A stretch of 64,000 nucleotides of DNA from Hymenobacter baengnokdamensis (GTDB taxonomy: Bacteria; Bacteroidota; Bacteroidia; Cytophagales; Hymenobacteraceae): contig NZ_CP044285.1 of assembly GCF_008728635.1 (NCBI RefSeq), positions 1,860,001 to 1,924,000 on the forward strand, written 5' to 3'. Shown piece after piece: positions 51,901-59,884 of this stretch (positions are counted from its first letter, which is position 1; every line of letters begins with the position of its first letter). The translations under genes were made by a program, and so were the position numbers. The notes below the pieces were generated by a model. It had not been told where the DNA came from and searched no databases. It saw only the letters and a list, made by a program, of their open reading frames with translations.

Positions 51901-53513
51901 CTTCGAGCACGGGCCGCTATGCGTTGCTGCAGAATGTGTATGTAGCCGGCGAGGGCTTCGTAAACGGGCTGCCCAACCTCGTTGTCGGCGACGCCACAAC
52001 CGTGCCCGCCGGTACTACCTATGGCAATGTAACGGTGGTAAGCGGCGGCATAGCCACGCTCAGCGGGCCGCTCGTGGCGCAAGGCGCTACCACCGTACAA
52101 AGCGGTGGGGTGCTGAACACGGCCTGCCAGACCGTGGCGGGTAGCAGCTTTACGCTGGCGGCCGGCGGCGAGCTGCAAATCTGCGACCCGGCCGGCATCA
52201 GCGCCAATGGCAGCACCGGTGCCGTGCAGGTAACGGGCACCCGCTCCTTCTCCACCGATGCCATTTATACCTACACCAGTACCACTACAAATGGCACCAA
52301 CCCGCAGTCGGGTACCGGCTTGCCGGCTACGGTCCGTACGCTAAACCTTGCGCTGGCCGCGCCGGCCGATACGTTGCAGCTAACCAGCGATGTCGTCGTT
52401 ACGGCCAACCTGGCGCTCGCCACCGGATTGTTAAAAACCTATACTCCCCGGCTGGCCAGCAGCCAGCTCATTACCCTGGCCAGCGGCGCTACTACACTCA
52501 GCGAAACAAGTACCAGCTTTGTGCTGGGGCAGGTGAAGTCGGCTACGCTCTACTTTGGCACCGATGGCAGTAACAGCGCCTTCGGCGGTATCGGCTTGCG
52601 GCTGGTGGCCCATATGGCCAGCGCAAGCAGCTTGCCGGGCAATACCTACGTGCTGCGTACTACCGGCCTGCCCGTGTACGGAGTGGGTACCAGCACCAGT
52701 ATTCGCCGGCAATACCGCATTGTGCCCGCCACCGACACCGGCCTGAACGTGGATATGACCTTTGGATACTCGCCCCAGGCTGCCGAGCTCAACGGTATTC
52801 CGGTGGGTAATCTTCAGCTCTTCAGCCGGCCCATCGCGGGCGGTATGTGGGTTAATGAGCAGGGGGCCAATAACCAGGGAGCTGCCAGTGTTACCAAAAA
52901 CGGCCTTACGCACCTGTCTGACTGGACCCTGGGCAATGCCGCCAACCCCTTGCCCGTTACGCTCACCAGCTTCGTGGCCGGCAGCCAGGGCGCTAATGCC
53001 TTGCTAACCTGGGCCACCGCTTCCGAACAAAGCAACCAGGGCTTCGAGGTGCAGGTGGCAACCACGGCCGCGCCCGGTTTCCAGCGTCTGGGCTTTGTGG
53101 CGGGTGCCGGCAGCAGCCCGGTAAGCCATCATTACCAGTATCTCGATGTCGAAGCCGGTAAGCAGGGCCCGCGCTATTACCGGCTGAAACTGCTCAACCA
53201 GGATGGTACGGCAACGTATTCTGAGGTGCAGGTAGTGCAGTTTGAGACGAGCGGGGCTACCGCGCTGCAAGTAGCTCCTAACCCGTTCCGGGGCGATGCG
53301 CTGCTTCTTACCACACAGGCAGCCACGGCCACGGTTGCCAGCCTGCGCCTAACCGATGTGCTGGGCCGCACCGTACGCACCCAGTCGCTCGCCGTGCCCG
53401 CCGGTGCCGCCCAACTCACCCTGGATGGCCTCACTGGCTTGCCCGCCGGCCTCTATATCCTCCAGCTAATGCTGGATGGCCACTCCCAACAGGTAAAGCT
53501 GCTGCGCGAATAA
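48975..53513 (+). CDS. Large modular surface protein with three internal repeats, Fn3-like domains and T9SS type A sorting domain
   Basis: 1512 residues from ATG 48975, signal peptide to about residue 36. Three copies of an about 200-residue beta-rich unit: about 42-240, 517-712 and 807-995. Shared motifs are QWxLT at the start, a YxxF.V/L..SAG...RxDSLV core, LAVAYST/CST..FA, and LSFR.YY..GTSS...YVLLKN/YVxG at the end. Between them lie fibronectin III-like segments (TSAQASFVQPTTGNTNTGY, SASLSFVPGTGNTSYSI). Region 1000-1300 is a different beta-helix/sandwich. Near 1323-1360 is a 'LPVTLTSFVA..GANALLTWATASE' domain common before T9SS tails. Residues about 1430-1512 are the sorting domain (VAPNPFRGDALLLTTQ to LYILQLMLDGHSQQVKLLRE). 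It would be exported by T9SS and anchored or released; adhesin-like role inferred. Confidence 0.85.
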   Translation: MVKTIRIGSVGSSFLRTSWLLLCAGLGLTATRSWGQSVPIAQWSLTSSNAPTAVAAGVSAGTPTLKRMAFSTNATVTANSATYGQATAPTADGLWTAIGGTLNRKYYQQFTVTATTGTTLRLDSLVLSEAFYATASNTKLAIVYSKTGFTTNDSTEISGTGTLNKGALTVAASGNLTKGIAVLQNNSGPANPLNTYRLAINGAAGVTLAGGQTLSFRLYNSCGSSSNGKYVLLKNLAAVGQTATVGALGTTTAQVAFTTPAAGGYTYTISTSPAGGTASLATAPSGANGYVATYTLSGLTPGATYTATVSGTNGTAATTITSPSFTTNAGTCAGPTGLAVSSITQTSAQASFVQPTTGNTNTGYTLKYYPTLSGTPVVTQTLDAAATGASLSGLAGGTSYTVTLQSLCASGTGTLQTASFTTLSCANPTSLVVSAITASSASLSFVPGTGNTSYSIMYYPTGAPGAAISLAATASPVALSGLASGTAYTVTLQSTCANGALGDVLAKTFSTRLTSSPLLQQWPLTATASDDASVRSAGVTASSATLTPSVSTPLVLADGTSADGESAGPLPAYSSLGQGLAPNGNGSGWSSSVASATRYEEFVVTAAVGGSVRVDSLVFSSGGYGSGALLAVAYSTDAFASSTFILGSLAAPVAVGKVSSAGYSVLRLPLTGAAGVTLSAGSNIAFRLYYTIGTSSQRHVLTKNLYVTGVATPTCPGATNLSVSAVTPTKELLSFTPGSGNTAYTVTVTPQGGSPLTISPAPAASPVSLTGLSPVTTYAVTLQASCGGTAGYVQSISFTTPAANSTAIEQWPLTADNTDNASVRSYAVAASTPVLAGLTVSAGNGSPVILPYSPAYGQAFSPNTNGNGGGWSSTVSASVYEQFDLSASAGNNLRADSLVFSTALYNTSNGKLAVACSTDGFATSTFLLGSLGAPVSLPNYSNSGFGTYRIALNGGAGLAATSGQVLSFRFYYAAGTSSTGRYALLQNVYVAGEGFVNGLPNLVVGDATTVPAGTTYGNVTVVSGGIATLSGPLVAQGATTVQSGGVLNTACQTVAGSSFTLAAGGELQICDPAGISANGSTGAVQVTGTRSFSTDAIYTYTSTTTNGTNPQSGTGLPATVRTLNLALAAPADTLQLTSDVVVTANLALATGLLKTYTPRLASSQLITLASGATTLSETSTSFVLGQVKSATLYFGTDGSNSAFGGIGLRLVAHMASASSLPGNTYVLRTTGLPVYGVGTSTSIRRQYRIVPATDTGLNVDMTFGYSPQAAELNGIPVGNLQLFSRPIAGGMWVNEQGANNQGAASVTKNGLTHLSDWTLGNAANPLPVTLTSFVAGSQGANALLTWATASEQSNQGFEVQVATTAAPGFQRLGFVAGAGSSPVSHHYQYLDVEAGKQGPRYYRLKLLNQDGTATYSEVQVVQFETSGATALQVAPNPFRGDALLLTTQAATATVASLRLTDVLGRTVRTQSLAVPAGAAQLTLDGLTGLPAGLYILQLMLDGHSQQVKLLRE

Positions 53514-53527
53514 ACCCGGCAAAAACT

Positions 53528-53561
53528 AAAAAAGGCTGCCTCGCAAGAGGCAGCCTTTTTT
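53528..53561. terminator. Intrinsic terminator between convergent genes
   Basis: AAAAAAGGCTGCCTC (53528-53542) pairs perfectly with GAGGCAGCCTTTTTT (53547-53561), loop GCAA. It serves the surface protein gene and, with its A-run, may also stop the converging acyl-CoA dehydrogenase transcript. Confidence 0.95.
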
Positions 53562-53630
53562 GGTTTTTCACGAACCCTAATCGCTCACAAAATCCGTGAA
53601 ATTCGCTAAAATCCGTGCTAATCAGTGGTC

Positions 53631-55418
53631 TTAGTAGCAGTACTCGTTGGCCTCAATCAGTCCGGCGGCCACGCGGCGGCGCGCCTCTTTCACGTTAAAC
53701 AAATCAGGCTTGGTAAAGCGCTTCAGGCCCATGCTGAGCAGGCGCTGCTCGTCACCTTCGCTCATGCTAGCGATGGCTTCGCGGCCCGACTTCTCCACCA
53801 GGTCGATGGCGTCGGAGAGGTACACGCGGGCCATGTCGAGCTGGCGGCTCAGGGCTTCTTCGCCCTTGCTGGCAATCTCTTTCTCTACCCGCAGCAGCAC
53901 GCTCTCGGCGGTGTAGGTCTTGATGGACATGTCGGCGATGTTCATCAGCACTTCCTGCTCCTTGGCGAGCGAGTTCATGTACTTCTGCACGGCCGTACCG
54001 GCCACCATCAGCACCGCTTTCTTGAGGTTGGCGATGGCTTTTTTCTCGCTGGCGAAAGCCGATTCGTCGCTCTCACCCATGCTCGGGATGCTCAGCAGCT
54101 CCTGCTGCACGGCCTGAGCCGGACCCATCAGGTCGATTTCGCCTTTCAGCCCCTTTTTCAGAATCATGTCAACCGCCAGCATCCGGTTGATTTCGTTGGT
54201 GCCCTCGAAAATCCGGTTGATGCGCGAGTCGCGGTAGGCGCGGTCCATGGGGTAGTCGGCCGAGAAGCCGTAGCCGCCGTACACCTGCACGCCCTCATCT
54301 ACTACGTAGTCAAGCACTTCTGAGCCTTCTACTTTCAGAATGGCGCACTCCACGGCAAACTCGCGGGCCGCGCCCAGCAGCGCCTCGTTGGTGCCGAGGC
54401 CGCTGGCCAATAGCTCCTGCTCCTTGCGGTAGATATCGTCGCCGGCCCGGTAAATGGCCGATTCCACGGCGTACATCCGGATGGCCTGCTGCGCCAGCTT
54501 ATAGCGAATGGCGCCAAACTTCGAGATGGGCAGCTTGAACTGCACGCGCTCGTTGGCATATTTTACGCTTTGCGTAGCAGCTGCTTTCGCCCCGCCCAGG
54601 CAGGCCGCCGCCAGCTTGATGCGGCCAATATTCAATACGTTGAATGCAATGAGGTGGCCTTTGCCAATCTCCCCCAGCACGTTTTCCTTGGGCACCAGCG
54701 CATCGGAGAAGAATACCTGGCGGGTCGAAGAGCCCCGGATACCCATCTTGTGCTCCTCGTTGCCGAGGCTCAGGCCGGGCGTATTTTTCTCTACGATAAA
54801 GCCCGTAAACTGCTCGCCGTCAATCTTGGCAAACACGATGAACACGTCGGCGAAGCCGGCGTTGGTAATCCACATTTTCTGGCCGTTCAGCACGTAGTGC
54901 GTGCCTTCGGCATTGAGCACGGCCTTGGTCTTGGCGCCCAGCGCGTCGGAGCCCGAGCCGGGCTCGGTGAGGCAGTAGGCGCCCATCAGCGTGCCGTCGG
55001 TGAGGCCGGGGATGTACTTCTGCTTCTGCGCGTCGGTGCCGAAATACAGAATCGGCAGCAGCGCGATGCCGGTGTGCGCCGCAAAAGCCACCGGGAACGA
55101 GTGCCCGCCGCCCACGCCTTCCGTCACGCGTAGCGCGGTCGGGAAGTCCATGTCGAGGCCGCCGAACTGCTCCGGCACGCTTACCCCAAACAGGCCGAGC
55201 TGGCCGGCCTTCTCCATCAGGCCCCGCATTAGGCCCTCCTCGTGGTTGTCGAGGCGCTCGAGCAGCGGCGTTACCTCCGTGGCCACGAAGTCCAGGCAGG
55301 TCTGGTACATCATGTTCTGCTCCTCCGTAAAGTCGGCGGGCGTGAAAACGTCCTGCGCCTCAGTAGGCTTGATGATGAATTCGCCACCTTTCGGAGCGGT
55401 TTTGTTCGATACTTCCAT
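53631..55418 (-). CDS. Acyl-CoA dehydrogenase (VLCAD-like, long form)
   Basis: 595 residues. The ACAD core covers about 30-430: EQFGGLDMDFPTALRVTEGV, YCLTEPGSGSDALGAKTKAV (FAD contact and substrate binding), LNGQKMWITNAGFADVFIVF, MGIRGSSTRQVFFSDALVPK, GRIKLAAACLGGAKAA, YGGYGFSADYPMDRAYRDSR and IFEGTNEINRMLAVDMILKK. An extra C-terminal helical domain (about 440-595) marks the very-long-chain/ACAD9-like class. It performs the first step of beta-oxidation, passing electrons to ETF. It is the last gene of the minus-strand fatty-acid cluster and is separated from the thiolase by a TonB-like relic. Confidence 0.92.
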   Translation of the reverse strand: MEVSNKTAPKGGEFIIKPTEAQDVFTPADFTEEQNMMYQTCLDFVATEVTPLLERLDNHEEGLMRGLMEKAGQLGLFGVSVPEQFGGLDMDFPTALRVTEGVGGGHSFPVAFAAHTGIALLPILYFGTDAQKQKYIPGLTDGTLMGAYCLTEPGSGSDALGAKTKAVLNAEGTHYVLNGQKMWITNAGFADVFIVFAKIDGEQFTGFIVEKNTPGLSLGNEEHKMGIRGSSTRQVFFSDALVPKENVLGEIGKGHLIAFNVLNIGRIKLAAACLGGAKAAATQSVKYANERVQFKLPISKFGAIRYKLAQQAIRMYAVESAIYRAGDDIYRKEQELLASGLGTNEALLGAAREFAVECAILKVEGSEVLDYVVDEGVQVYGGYGFSADYPMDRAYRDSRINRIFEGTNEINRMLAVDMILKKGLKGEIDLMGPAQAVQQELLSIPSMGESDESAFASEKKAIANLKKAVLMVAGTAVQKYMNSLAKEQEVLMNIADMSIKTYTAESVLLRVEKEIASKGEEALSRQLDMARVYLSDAIDLVEKSGREAIASMSEGDEQRLLSMGLKRFTKPDLFNVKEARRRVAAGLIEANEYCY

Positions 55419-55604
55419 GATGGTTTGTTGAGTAAGGTGGGAGTGTAAACTGTTAGGCTTGCCGCGTAATTAGCCAACAAAGCGCCTGCCGTTTTGGTGT
55501 TGCAAGATAAGTAAAAAATGTTAGGCGTGCCGACTATTTAATCGAAAGAAAACCCCAAAACGTTTGGGGCAAGTGTTTTTCAACTTATCAGGTACTAATC
55601 GCAG

Positions 55605-55987
55605 TTACTGTGGTTTAATACAGGAAATTGGTAACGTCAAGCTCACCGTAACAGGTTGGCCAGCCTGACGACCAGGCGTGAATGTTGGCAATGACCGAAT
55701 TGCTTTTGTTATCGCACTGTCCACCTGTGGTGAATGAGTACTTTTTGTCAGCCTGATATGCTGCACCGCACCATGTGAGTTGACCTCAAAATACACTTGT
55801 GCGCTTCCAGTATAATTCCCTTTAATTGAAGAAGCGGGAATCCGCAGGTGATTGAAGAACGCCGCTACTATTGCCCCCGTGCCACCGCCGCCCGGCAACT
55901 GCGGCATCTGCTCCACATAAGTGTAAACGTGAGGAGCAGGCTGCTGGGCCTGAGTAGACTGGCTAACAAATGCTAAAAAACAGCCAT
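55605..55987 (-). pseudogene. Small TonB C-terminal domain protein, frameshifted in its signal peptide
   Basis: From 55987 an ATG opens MAVF and then stops at once. In the other frame the text runs LAFVSQSTQAQQPAPHVYTY, then VEQMPQLPGGGGTGAIVAAF and a TonB C-terminal domain (GSAQVYFEVNSHGAVQHIRL, VDSAITKAIRSLPTFTPGRQ, AGQPVTVSLTLPI). The frames join at a run of six T on the minus strand (A6 at 55975-55980). Seven T would give an intact signal peptide MAVFLAFVS and a 127-residue protein. VYTYVEQMPQLPGG is typical of secreted TonB-like proteins in Cytophagales. Role in energy transduction is uncertain because it lacks a membrane anchor. Confidence 0.75.
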
Positions 55988-56045
55988 ACAGAGCCTACCA
56001 AGGCGCACTGACTGCACCAATTTGCTTTTTTCAACGGTGCGGTAG

Positions 56046-56071
56046 AGATGCTTCGGCAAGCTCAGCATGAC
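56046..56071. repeat. Family B dispersed repeat copy (GATGCTTCGGCAAGCTCAGC)
   Basis: GAGATGCTTCGGCAAGCTCA then GCATGA matches the right arm of the 25669-25774 repeat (GATGCTTCGCAAGCTCAGCA), with one inserted base. It sits between the TonB-like relic and the thiolase gene. No matching second arm was found nearby. Confidence 0.7.
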
Positions 56072-56090
56072 AACGACGATAAATAACGGG

Positions 56091-57275
56091 TTACTTCAGC
56101 AATTCATAAATCCCCGCCACTCCCTGGCCGCCGCCTACGCAGGCAGTGACGATGCCATACTTCTGGCCACGGTCGCGCAGCTCGTCGAAGAGCTGGATGG
56201 AGAGCTTGGCGCCCGAGCAGCCCAGCGGGTGGCCCAGCGCGATGGCACCGCCGTTCACGTTCAGCTTCTCGGTATTGATGCCTAGCTCGCGCACCACGGC
56301 CAGCGACTGCGAGGCGAAGGCCTCGTTCAGCTCAAGCAAGTCGATGTCGTCGAGCTTCATGCCGGCCTGGCGCAAGGCTTTCGGCACGGCCGCAATCGGG
56401 CCCATGCCCATGATGCGCGGGTCGACGCCCTCGGTGGCGTAGGTCACCATGCGGGCGATGGGCTCCAGGTTCAGCTCCTTCACCATTTTCTCGCTCATTA
56501 CCAGCACGAAGGCCGCGCCGTCGGAGGTCTGCGACGAGTTGCCGGCCGTCACGCTGCCGTTGGCGGCGAATACGGGGCGCAGCTTGGCCAGGGCTTCCAG
56601 CGAGGTGTCGGCGCGGGGGCCTTCGTCGGTATCGACCACATAGGAGCGGTTTTTCTTCTTGCCGGTGGCTTGGTCGAGGTAGGTTTCCTCCACCGTGATG
56701 GGCACGATGCTCTTCCTGAACTTGCCGTCGGCAATGGCCCTGATGGCCTTCTGGTGCGAGTGGTAGGCAAACTCGTCCTGGTCCTGGCGCGAGATTTTAT
56801 AGTCGTTAGCCACGGCTTCCGCAGTCAGGCCCATCCCCATGTAGTAGTCGGGATGCTCGTTGGCGAGCTTATAGTTGGGCACGGTTTTCCAGCCCACGGT
56901 GGGCACCATGCTCATGCTCTCGGTGCCGCCCGCAATGATGCACTCAGCCATGCCGGCCGTGATTTTGCCCACCGCCATCGCGATGGTTTCCACGCCCGAG
57001 CCGCAGTAGCGGTTCACGATAAGGCCCGGCACGTTGATGGGCAGCGCCAGCAGCGAGATGAGGCGGCCCATTTGCAGGCCCTGCTCGGCCTCGGGCACGG
57101 CGTTGCCCACTATTACGTCGTCAACGCGGCTGGGGTCCAGGGCGGGCACCGACTTTACGAGGTGCTTGATAACCTCGGCCGCCAGGTCATCGGGGCGGGT
57201 AAAACGGAAGACGCCCCGGGGCGCTTTGCCAACGGCCGTGCGAAAGCCGGCCACGATATATGCGGTATTAGCCAT
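56091..57275 (-). CDS. Acetyl-CoA C-acyltransferase (thiolase)
   Basis: 394 residues, complete. N-terminal MANTAYIVAGFRTAVGKAPR; nucleophile Cys in IVNRYCGSGVETIAMAVGKI (about 88-93), AGGTESMSMVP; the other catalytic residues in LNEAFASQSLAVVRELGINT, GGAIALGHPLGCSGAKLSIQ (His) and VTACVGGGQGVAGIYELL (Cys). It cleaves 3-ketoacyl-CoA, completing a beta-oxidation round. It is downstream of the hydroxyacyl-CoA dehydrogenase/enoyl-CoA hydratase gene, with a 116-nt structured spacer. It is the partner FadA-type subunit of that multifunctional protein. Confidence 0.93.
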   Translation of the reverse strand: MANTAYIVAGFRTAVGKAPRGVFRFTRPDDLAAEVIKHLVKSVPALDPSRVDDVIVGNAVPEAEQGLQMGRLISLLALPINVPGLIVNRYCGSGVETIAMAVGKITAGMAECIIAGGTESMSMVPTVGWKTVPNYKLANEHPDYYMGMGLTAEAVANDYKISRQDQDEFAYHSHQKAIRAIADGKFRKSIVPITVEETYLDQATGKKKNRSYVVDTDEGPRADTSLEALAKLRPVFAANGSVTAGNSSQTSDGAAFVLVMSEKMVKELNLEPIARMVTYATEGVDPRIMGMGPIAAVPKALRQAGMKLDDIDLLELNEAFASQSLAVVRELGINTEKLNVNGGAIALGHPLGCSGAKLSIQLFDELRDRGQKYGIVTACVGGGQGVAGIYELLK

Positions 57276-57294
57276 GATATTTTCTGAGTTTTGA

Positions 57295-57390
57295 GCGCAA
57301 GGTTTCGCTCGGTTGGGCGAGGTTTCGCAAGGTTAAAAAAGGCCTGCACACACTTTGCGAAACCTCTTTTATCCTCCCGAAACCTTGCGC
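57295..57390. repeat. Nested inverted repeats between the fadB-type and thiolase genes
   Basis: Outer perfect pair GCGCAAGGTTTCG (57295-57307) / CGAAACCTTGCGC (57378-57390) and inner perfect pair GAGGTTTCGCAA (57319-57330) / TTGCGAAACCTC (57354-57365). It fills the intergenic spacer of two co-directional genes. The GGTTTCG unit also recurs as a direct repeat. A cloverleaf-like or long stem structure is possible in the mRNA. Confidence 0.75.
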
Positions 57391-57391
57391 T

Positions 57392-59797
57392 TTAGTTACG
57401 TAGCGGCTTGCCAGTAGTCAAGATAGATTGAATCCGTTCCAGCGTCTTGCGCTCGCCGCACAGGCTCAGAAACGCCTCGCGCTCCAGGTCCAGCAGGTAT
57501 TGCTCGCTCACTTCGGTGGGGGAGGAGAGGTCGCCGCCGCACATCACGTAGGCGAGCTTGTCGGCAATTTTCTGGTCGTGCTCCGAGATGTACTTGCCCT
57601 CTTTCATGGCATACACGCCGGTTTTGAACATGGCCAGCGCGCCCTTGCCATGCACCTTGATATTGGTTTTCTGGCTGGGCTGCGAGTAGCCCGCGTCGGC
57701 CAGCTCCAGGGCGGCGGCCTTGGCCTGGGCAATCACGCGGTTGGGGTTCACCACAATCTCGTCGCCCCGGCGCAGGAAGCCCAGGTCGAACGCCTCGGCG
57801 GCCGAGGTCGACACCTTGGCCGTGCTGATGGTCATGTAGGTGTTGCGCAGCAGGTTAAACTCCGGCTCCCCTTCTTCATACTTGGCCGCCGTGCGCAGGG
57901 TCATTTCCTTGGTGCCGCCGCCGCCGGGTATCAGGCCCACGCCAAACTCGACGAGGCCGATGTACGACTCGGCCGAAGCTACCACGCGGTCGCAGTGCAG
58001 GTTCAACTCGCAGCCGCCGCCCAGCGTGAGGCCGTGCGGGGTGCCCACCACCGGAATGCTGCTGTAGCGCATCCGCATCATGGCCTGCTGAAACTGCTGA
58101 ATCATCATATTCAGCTCGTCAAACTCCTGCTCCAGCGCCTGCATGTACACCAGGCCCAGGTTGGCGCCGGCCGAGAAATTGGGCGCATCGTTGCCCACTA
58201 CGAGGCCGCGGTAGCCGGCTTCGGCCATTTCCACACCTTTGAGCAAGCCTTGGATAACGTCGGTGCCCAGCGAGTTCATCTTGGAGTGAAACTCGACGTT
58301 CAAAATGCCGTCGCCCAGGTCGATAACCGACGCGCCGGCGTTCTTCCACAGTACCTTGCCGCTGGCGCGCAGGTTGTCGAGAATGATGAAGTTCTCCACG
58401 CCTGCCACCGGCTGGTACTGCTTGCTTTCCTTGTCGTAAAACTTCCGCGTGCCGTTTTCCACCTTGTAAAAGGTCGGGTTGCCAGCCGCCAGCATCTCTT
58501 CTACCCACGGCGCCACCGTGCGCCCGGCCGCCTTAGCCAGCTCGATGCCCGCCGGCACGCCCAGCGCGTCCCAGGTTTCAAACGGCCCCAGCTCCCAACC
58601 GAAGCCGGCGCGCAGCGCGTCGTCAATCTTATAGAGCTGGTCGGCGATTTCGGGCACGCGGTTGCTCACGTAGGCAAACAGGCTGCCGAAGCTCAGGCGG
58701 TAAAACTCGCCCGCCTTGTCCTTGCCTGCCACCAGCAACTTGAAGCGGTCGGCCAGCTTGTCGATGGCTTTGGTAGCTTCCAGCGTGGCAAACTTCACCT
58801 TCTGCGAAGGCTTGTATTCCAGGGTGTTGAGGTCCAGGGCGTGAATCTCCGACTTGCCGCCCTCGCCTTTCACTTTCTTGTAGAAGCCCTGGCCGGTTTT
58901 ATCGCCCAGCCATTTGCTCTCGCCCATTTTCTTGACAAAATCGGGCAGCGTAAACACGTCTTTGGCCTCGTCATCGGGCAGGCCCTGGGCTAACCCATTG
59001 GCTACGTTAATGGTCGTATCCAGGCCCACCACATCCGACGTGCGCAGCGTGGCCGACTTGGCGTGGCCGATAACCGGACCGGTCAGCTTGTCGGTTTCCT
59101 CCACCGTCAGGCCCAGCTTCTGCATGGTTTGCATGGCGTCGAGCAGGGCAAATACCCCCACGCGGTTGGCGATGAAGCCAGGCGTGTCCTTGGCCAGTAC
59201 TACCGTCTTGCCCAGGTACAGGTCGCCGTAGTGTAACAGAAAATCAACCACTTCCGGCTTGGTTTCGGGCGTCGGAATAATTTCCAGCAATTTCAAATAC
59301 CGCGGCGGGTTGAAGAAGTGGGTGCCCGCGAAGTTTTGCTTGAAGTCCTCCGAGCGACCCTCGGCCAGCAAGTGAATCGGAATGCCGCTGGTGTTGCTCG
59401 TTATCAGCGTGCCTTTCTTGCGAAACTGCTCGATGCGCTCATATAGGCTTTTCTTAATATCCAGCCGCTCTACTACCACCTCAATTACCCAGTCGCAGGA
59501 AGCGATGTCTTTCAGATTGTCGTCGAAGTTGCCGGTCTTGATGCGGCTTACCTCGCTCTTGCGGTAGAGCGGCGACGGATTGGCCGCCACCGCCGCTTGC
59601 AACGCGCTGTTGACGATACGGTTGCGCACGGCCGGCGCCTCCAGCTTCAGGCCTTTCTTCTCTTCGTCGGCCGTCAGCTCTTTCGGCGCGATGTCGAGCA
59701 GCAGCACCGGCACGCCGATGTTGGCAAAGTGGCAGGCAATGCGCGAGCCCATCACGCCCGAGCCCAGCACGGCAACTTTCTTGATGATACGTTTCAT
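57392..59797 (-). CDS. 3-hydroxyacyl-CoA dehydrogenase / enoyl-CoA hydratase fusion
   Basis: 801 residues from ATG 59797 (MKRIIKKVAVLGSGVMGSRI). The dehydrogenase part comes first: NAD motif GSGVMGSRIACHFANIGVPV, LITSNTSGIPIHLLAEGRSE, GTHFFNPPRYLKLLEIIPTP, AKDTPGFIANRVGVFALLDA, and VVGLDTTINVANGL. The enoyl-CoA hydratase/isomerase part is C-terminal: YRGLVVGNDAPNFSAGANLG, IPVVGTPHGLTLGGGCELNL and VEFGVGLIPGGGGTKEMTLR with the catalytic Glu. This order (HAD then ECH) is the opposite of E. coli FadB and typical of this subfamily. It carries out steps two and three of beta-oxidation. Confidence 0.92.
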   Translation of the reverse strand: MKRIIKKVAVLGSGVMGSRIACHFANIGVPVLLLDIAPKELTADEEKKGLKLEAPAVRNRIVNSALQAAVAANPSPLYRKSEVSRIKTGNFDDNLKDIASCDWVIEVVVERLDIKKSLYERIEQFRKKGTLITSNTSGIPIHLLAEGRSEDFKQNFAGTHFFNPPRYLKLLEIIPTPETKPEVVDFLLHYGDLYLGKTVVLAKDTPGFIANRVGVFALLDAMQTMQKLGLTVEETDKLTGPVIGHAKSATLRTSDVVGLDTTINVANGLAQGLPDDEAKDVFTLPDFVKKMGESKWLGDKTGQGFYKKVKGEGGKSEIHALDLNTLEYKPSQKVKFATLEATKAIDKLADRFKLLVAGKDKAGEFYRLSFGSLFAYVSNRVPEIADQLYKIDDALRAGFGWELGPFETWDALGVPAGIELAKAAGRTVAPWVEEMLAAGNPTFYKVENGTRKFYDKESKQYQPVAGVENFIILDNLRASGKVLWKNAGASVIDLGDGILNVEFHSKMNSLGTDVIQGLLKGVEMAEAGYRGLVVGNDAPNFSAGANLGLVYMQALEQEFDELNMMIQQFQQAMMRMRYSSIPVVGTPHGLTLGGGCELNLHCDRVVASAESYIGLVEFGVGLIPGGGGTKEMTLRTAAKYEEGEPEFNLLRNTYMTISTAKVSTSAAEAFDLGFLRRGDEIVVNPNRVIAQAKAAALELADAGYSQPSQKTNIKVHGKGALAMFKTGVYAMKEGKYISEHDQKIADKLAYVMCGGDLSSPTEVSEQYLLDLEREAFLSLCGERKTLERIQSILTTGKPLRN

Positions 59798-59803
59798 ATA
59801 AAA

Positions 59804-59883
59804 GTAGCGCGGACTTTCAGTCCGCGTTGGGTGGGGTAGTATAGTTCTAAGCAAGCGCAGCGCAGACTGAAAGTCCGCGCTAC
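59804..59883. repeat. Family A inverted repeat (copy 3)
   Basis: GTAGCGCGGACTTTCAGTCC (from 59804) pairs with the segment ending GGACTTTCAGTC-complement at 59883 (GACTGAAAGTCCGCGCTAC). The arm core GTAGCGCGGACT is a variant of GTAGCGTGGACT, with TTTCA in place of CTGCG. It lies between the MarR and dehydrogenase/hydratase genes, right before the ATG at 59797 on the minus strand. Confidence 0.8.
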
Positions 59884-59884
59884 A

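Noticed and set aside
57428..58993. 521-codon open frame opposite the dehydrogenase/hydratase gene
   Set aside because: Same shadow composition and no domain; the minus-strand protein is well conserved.
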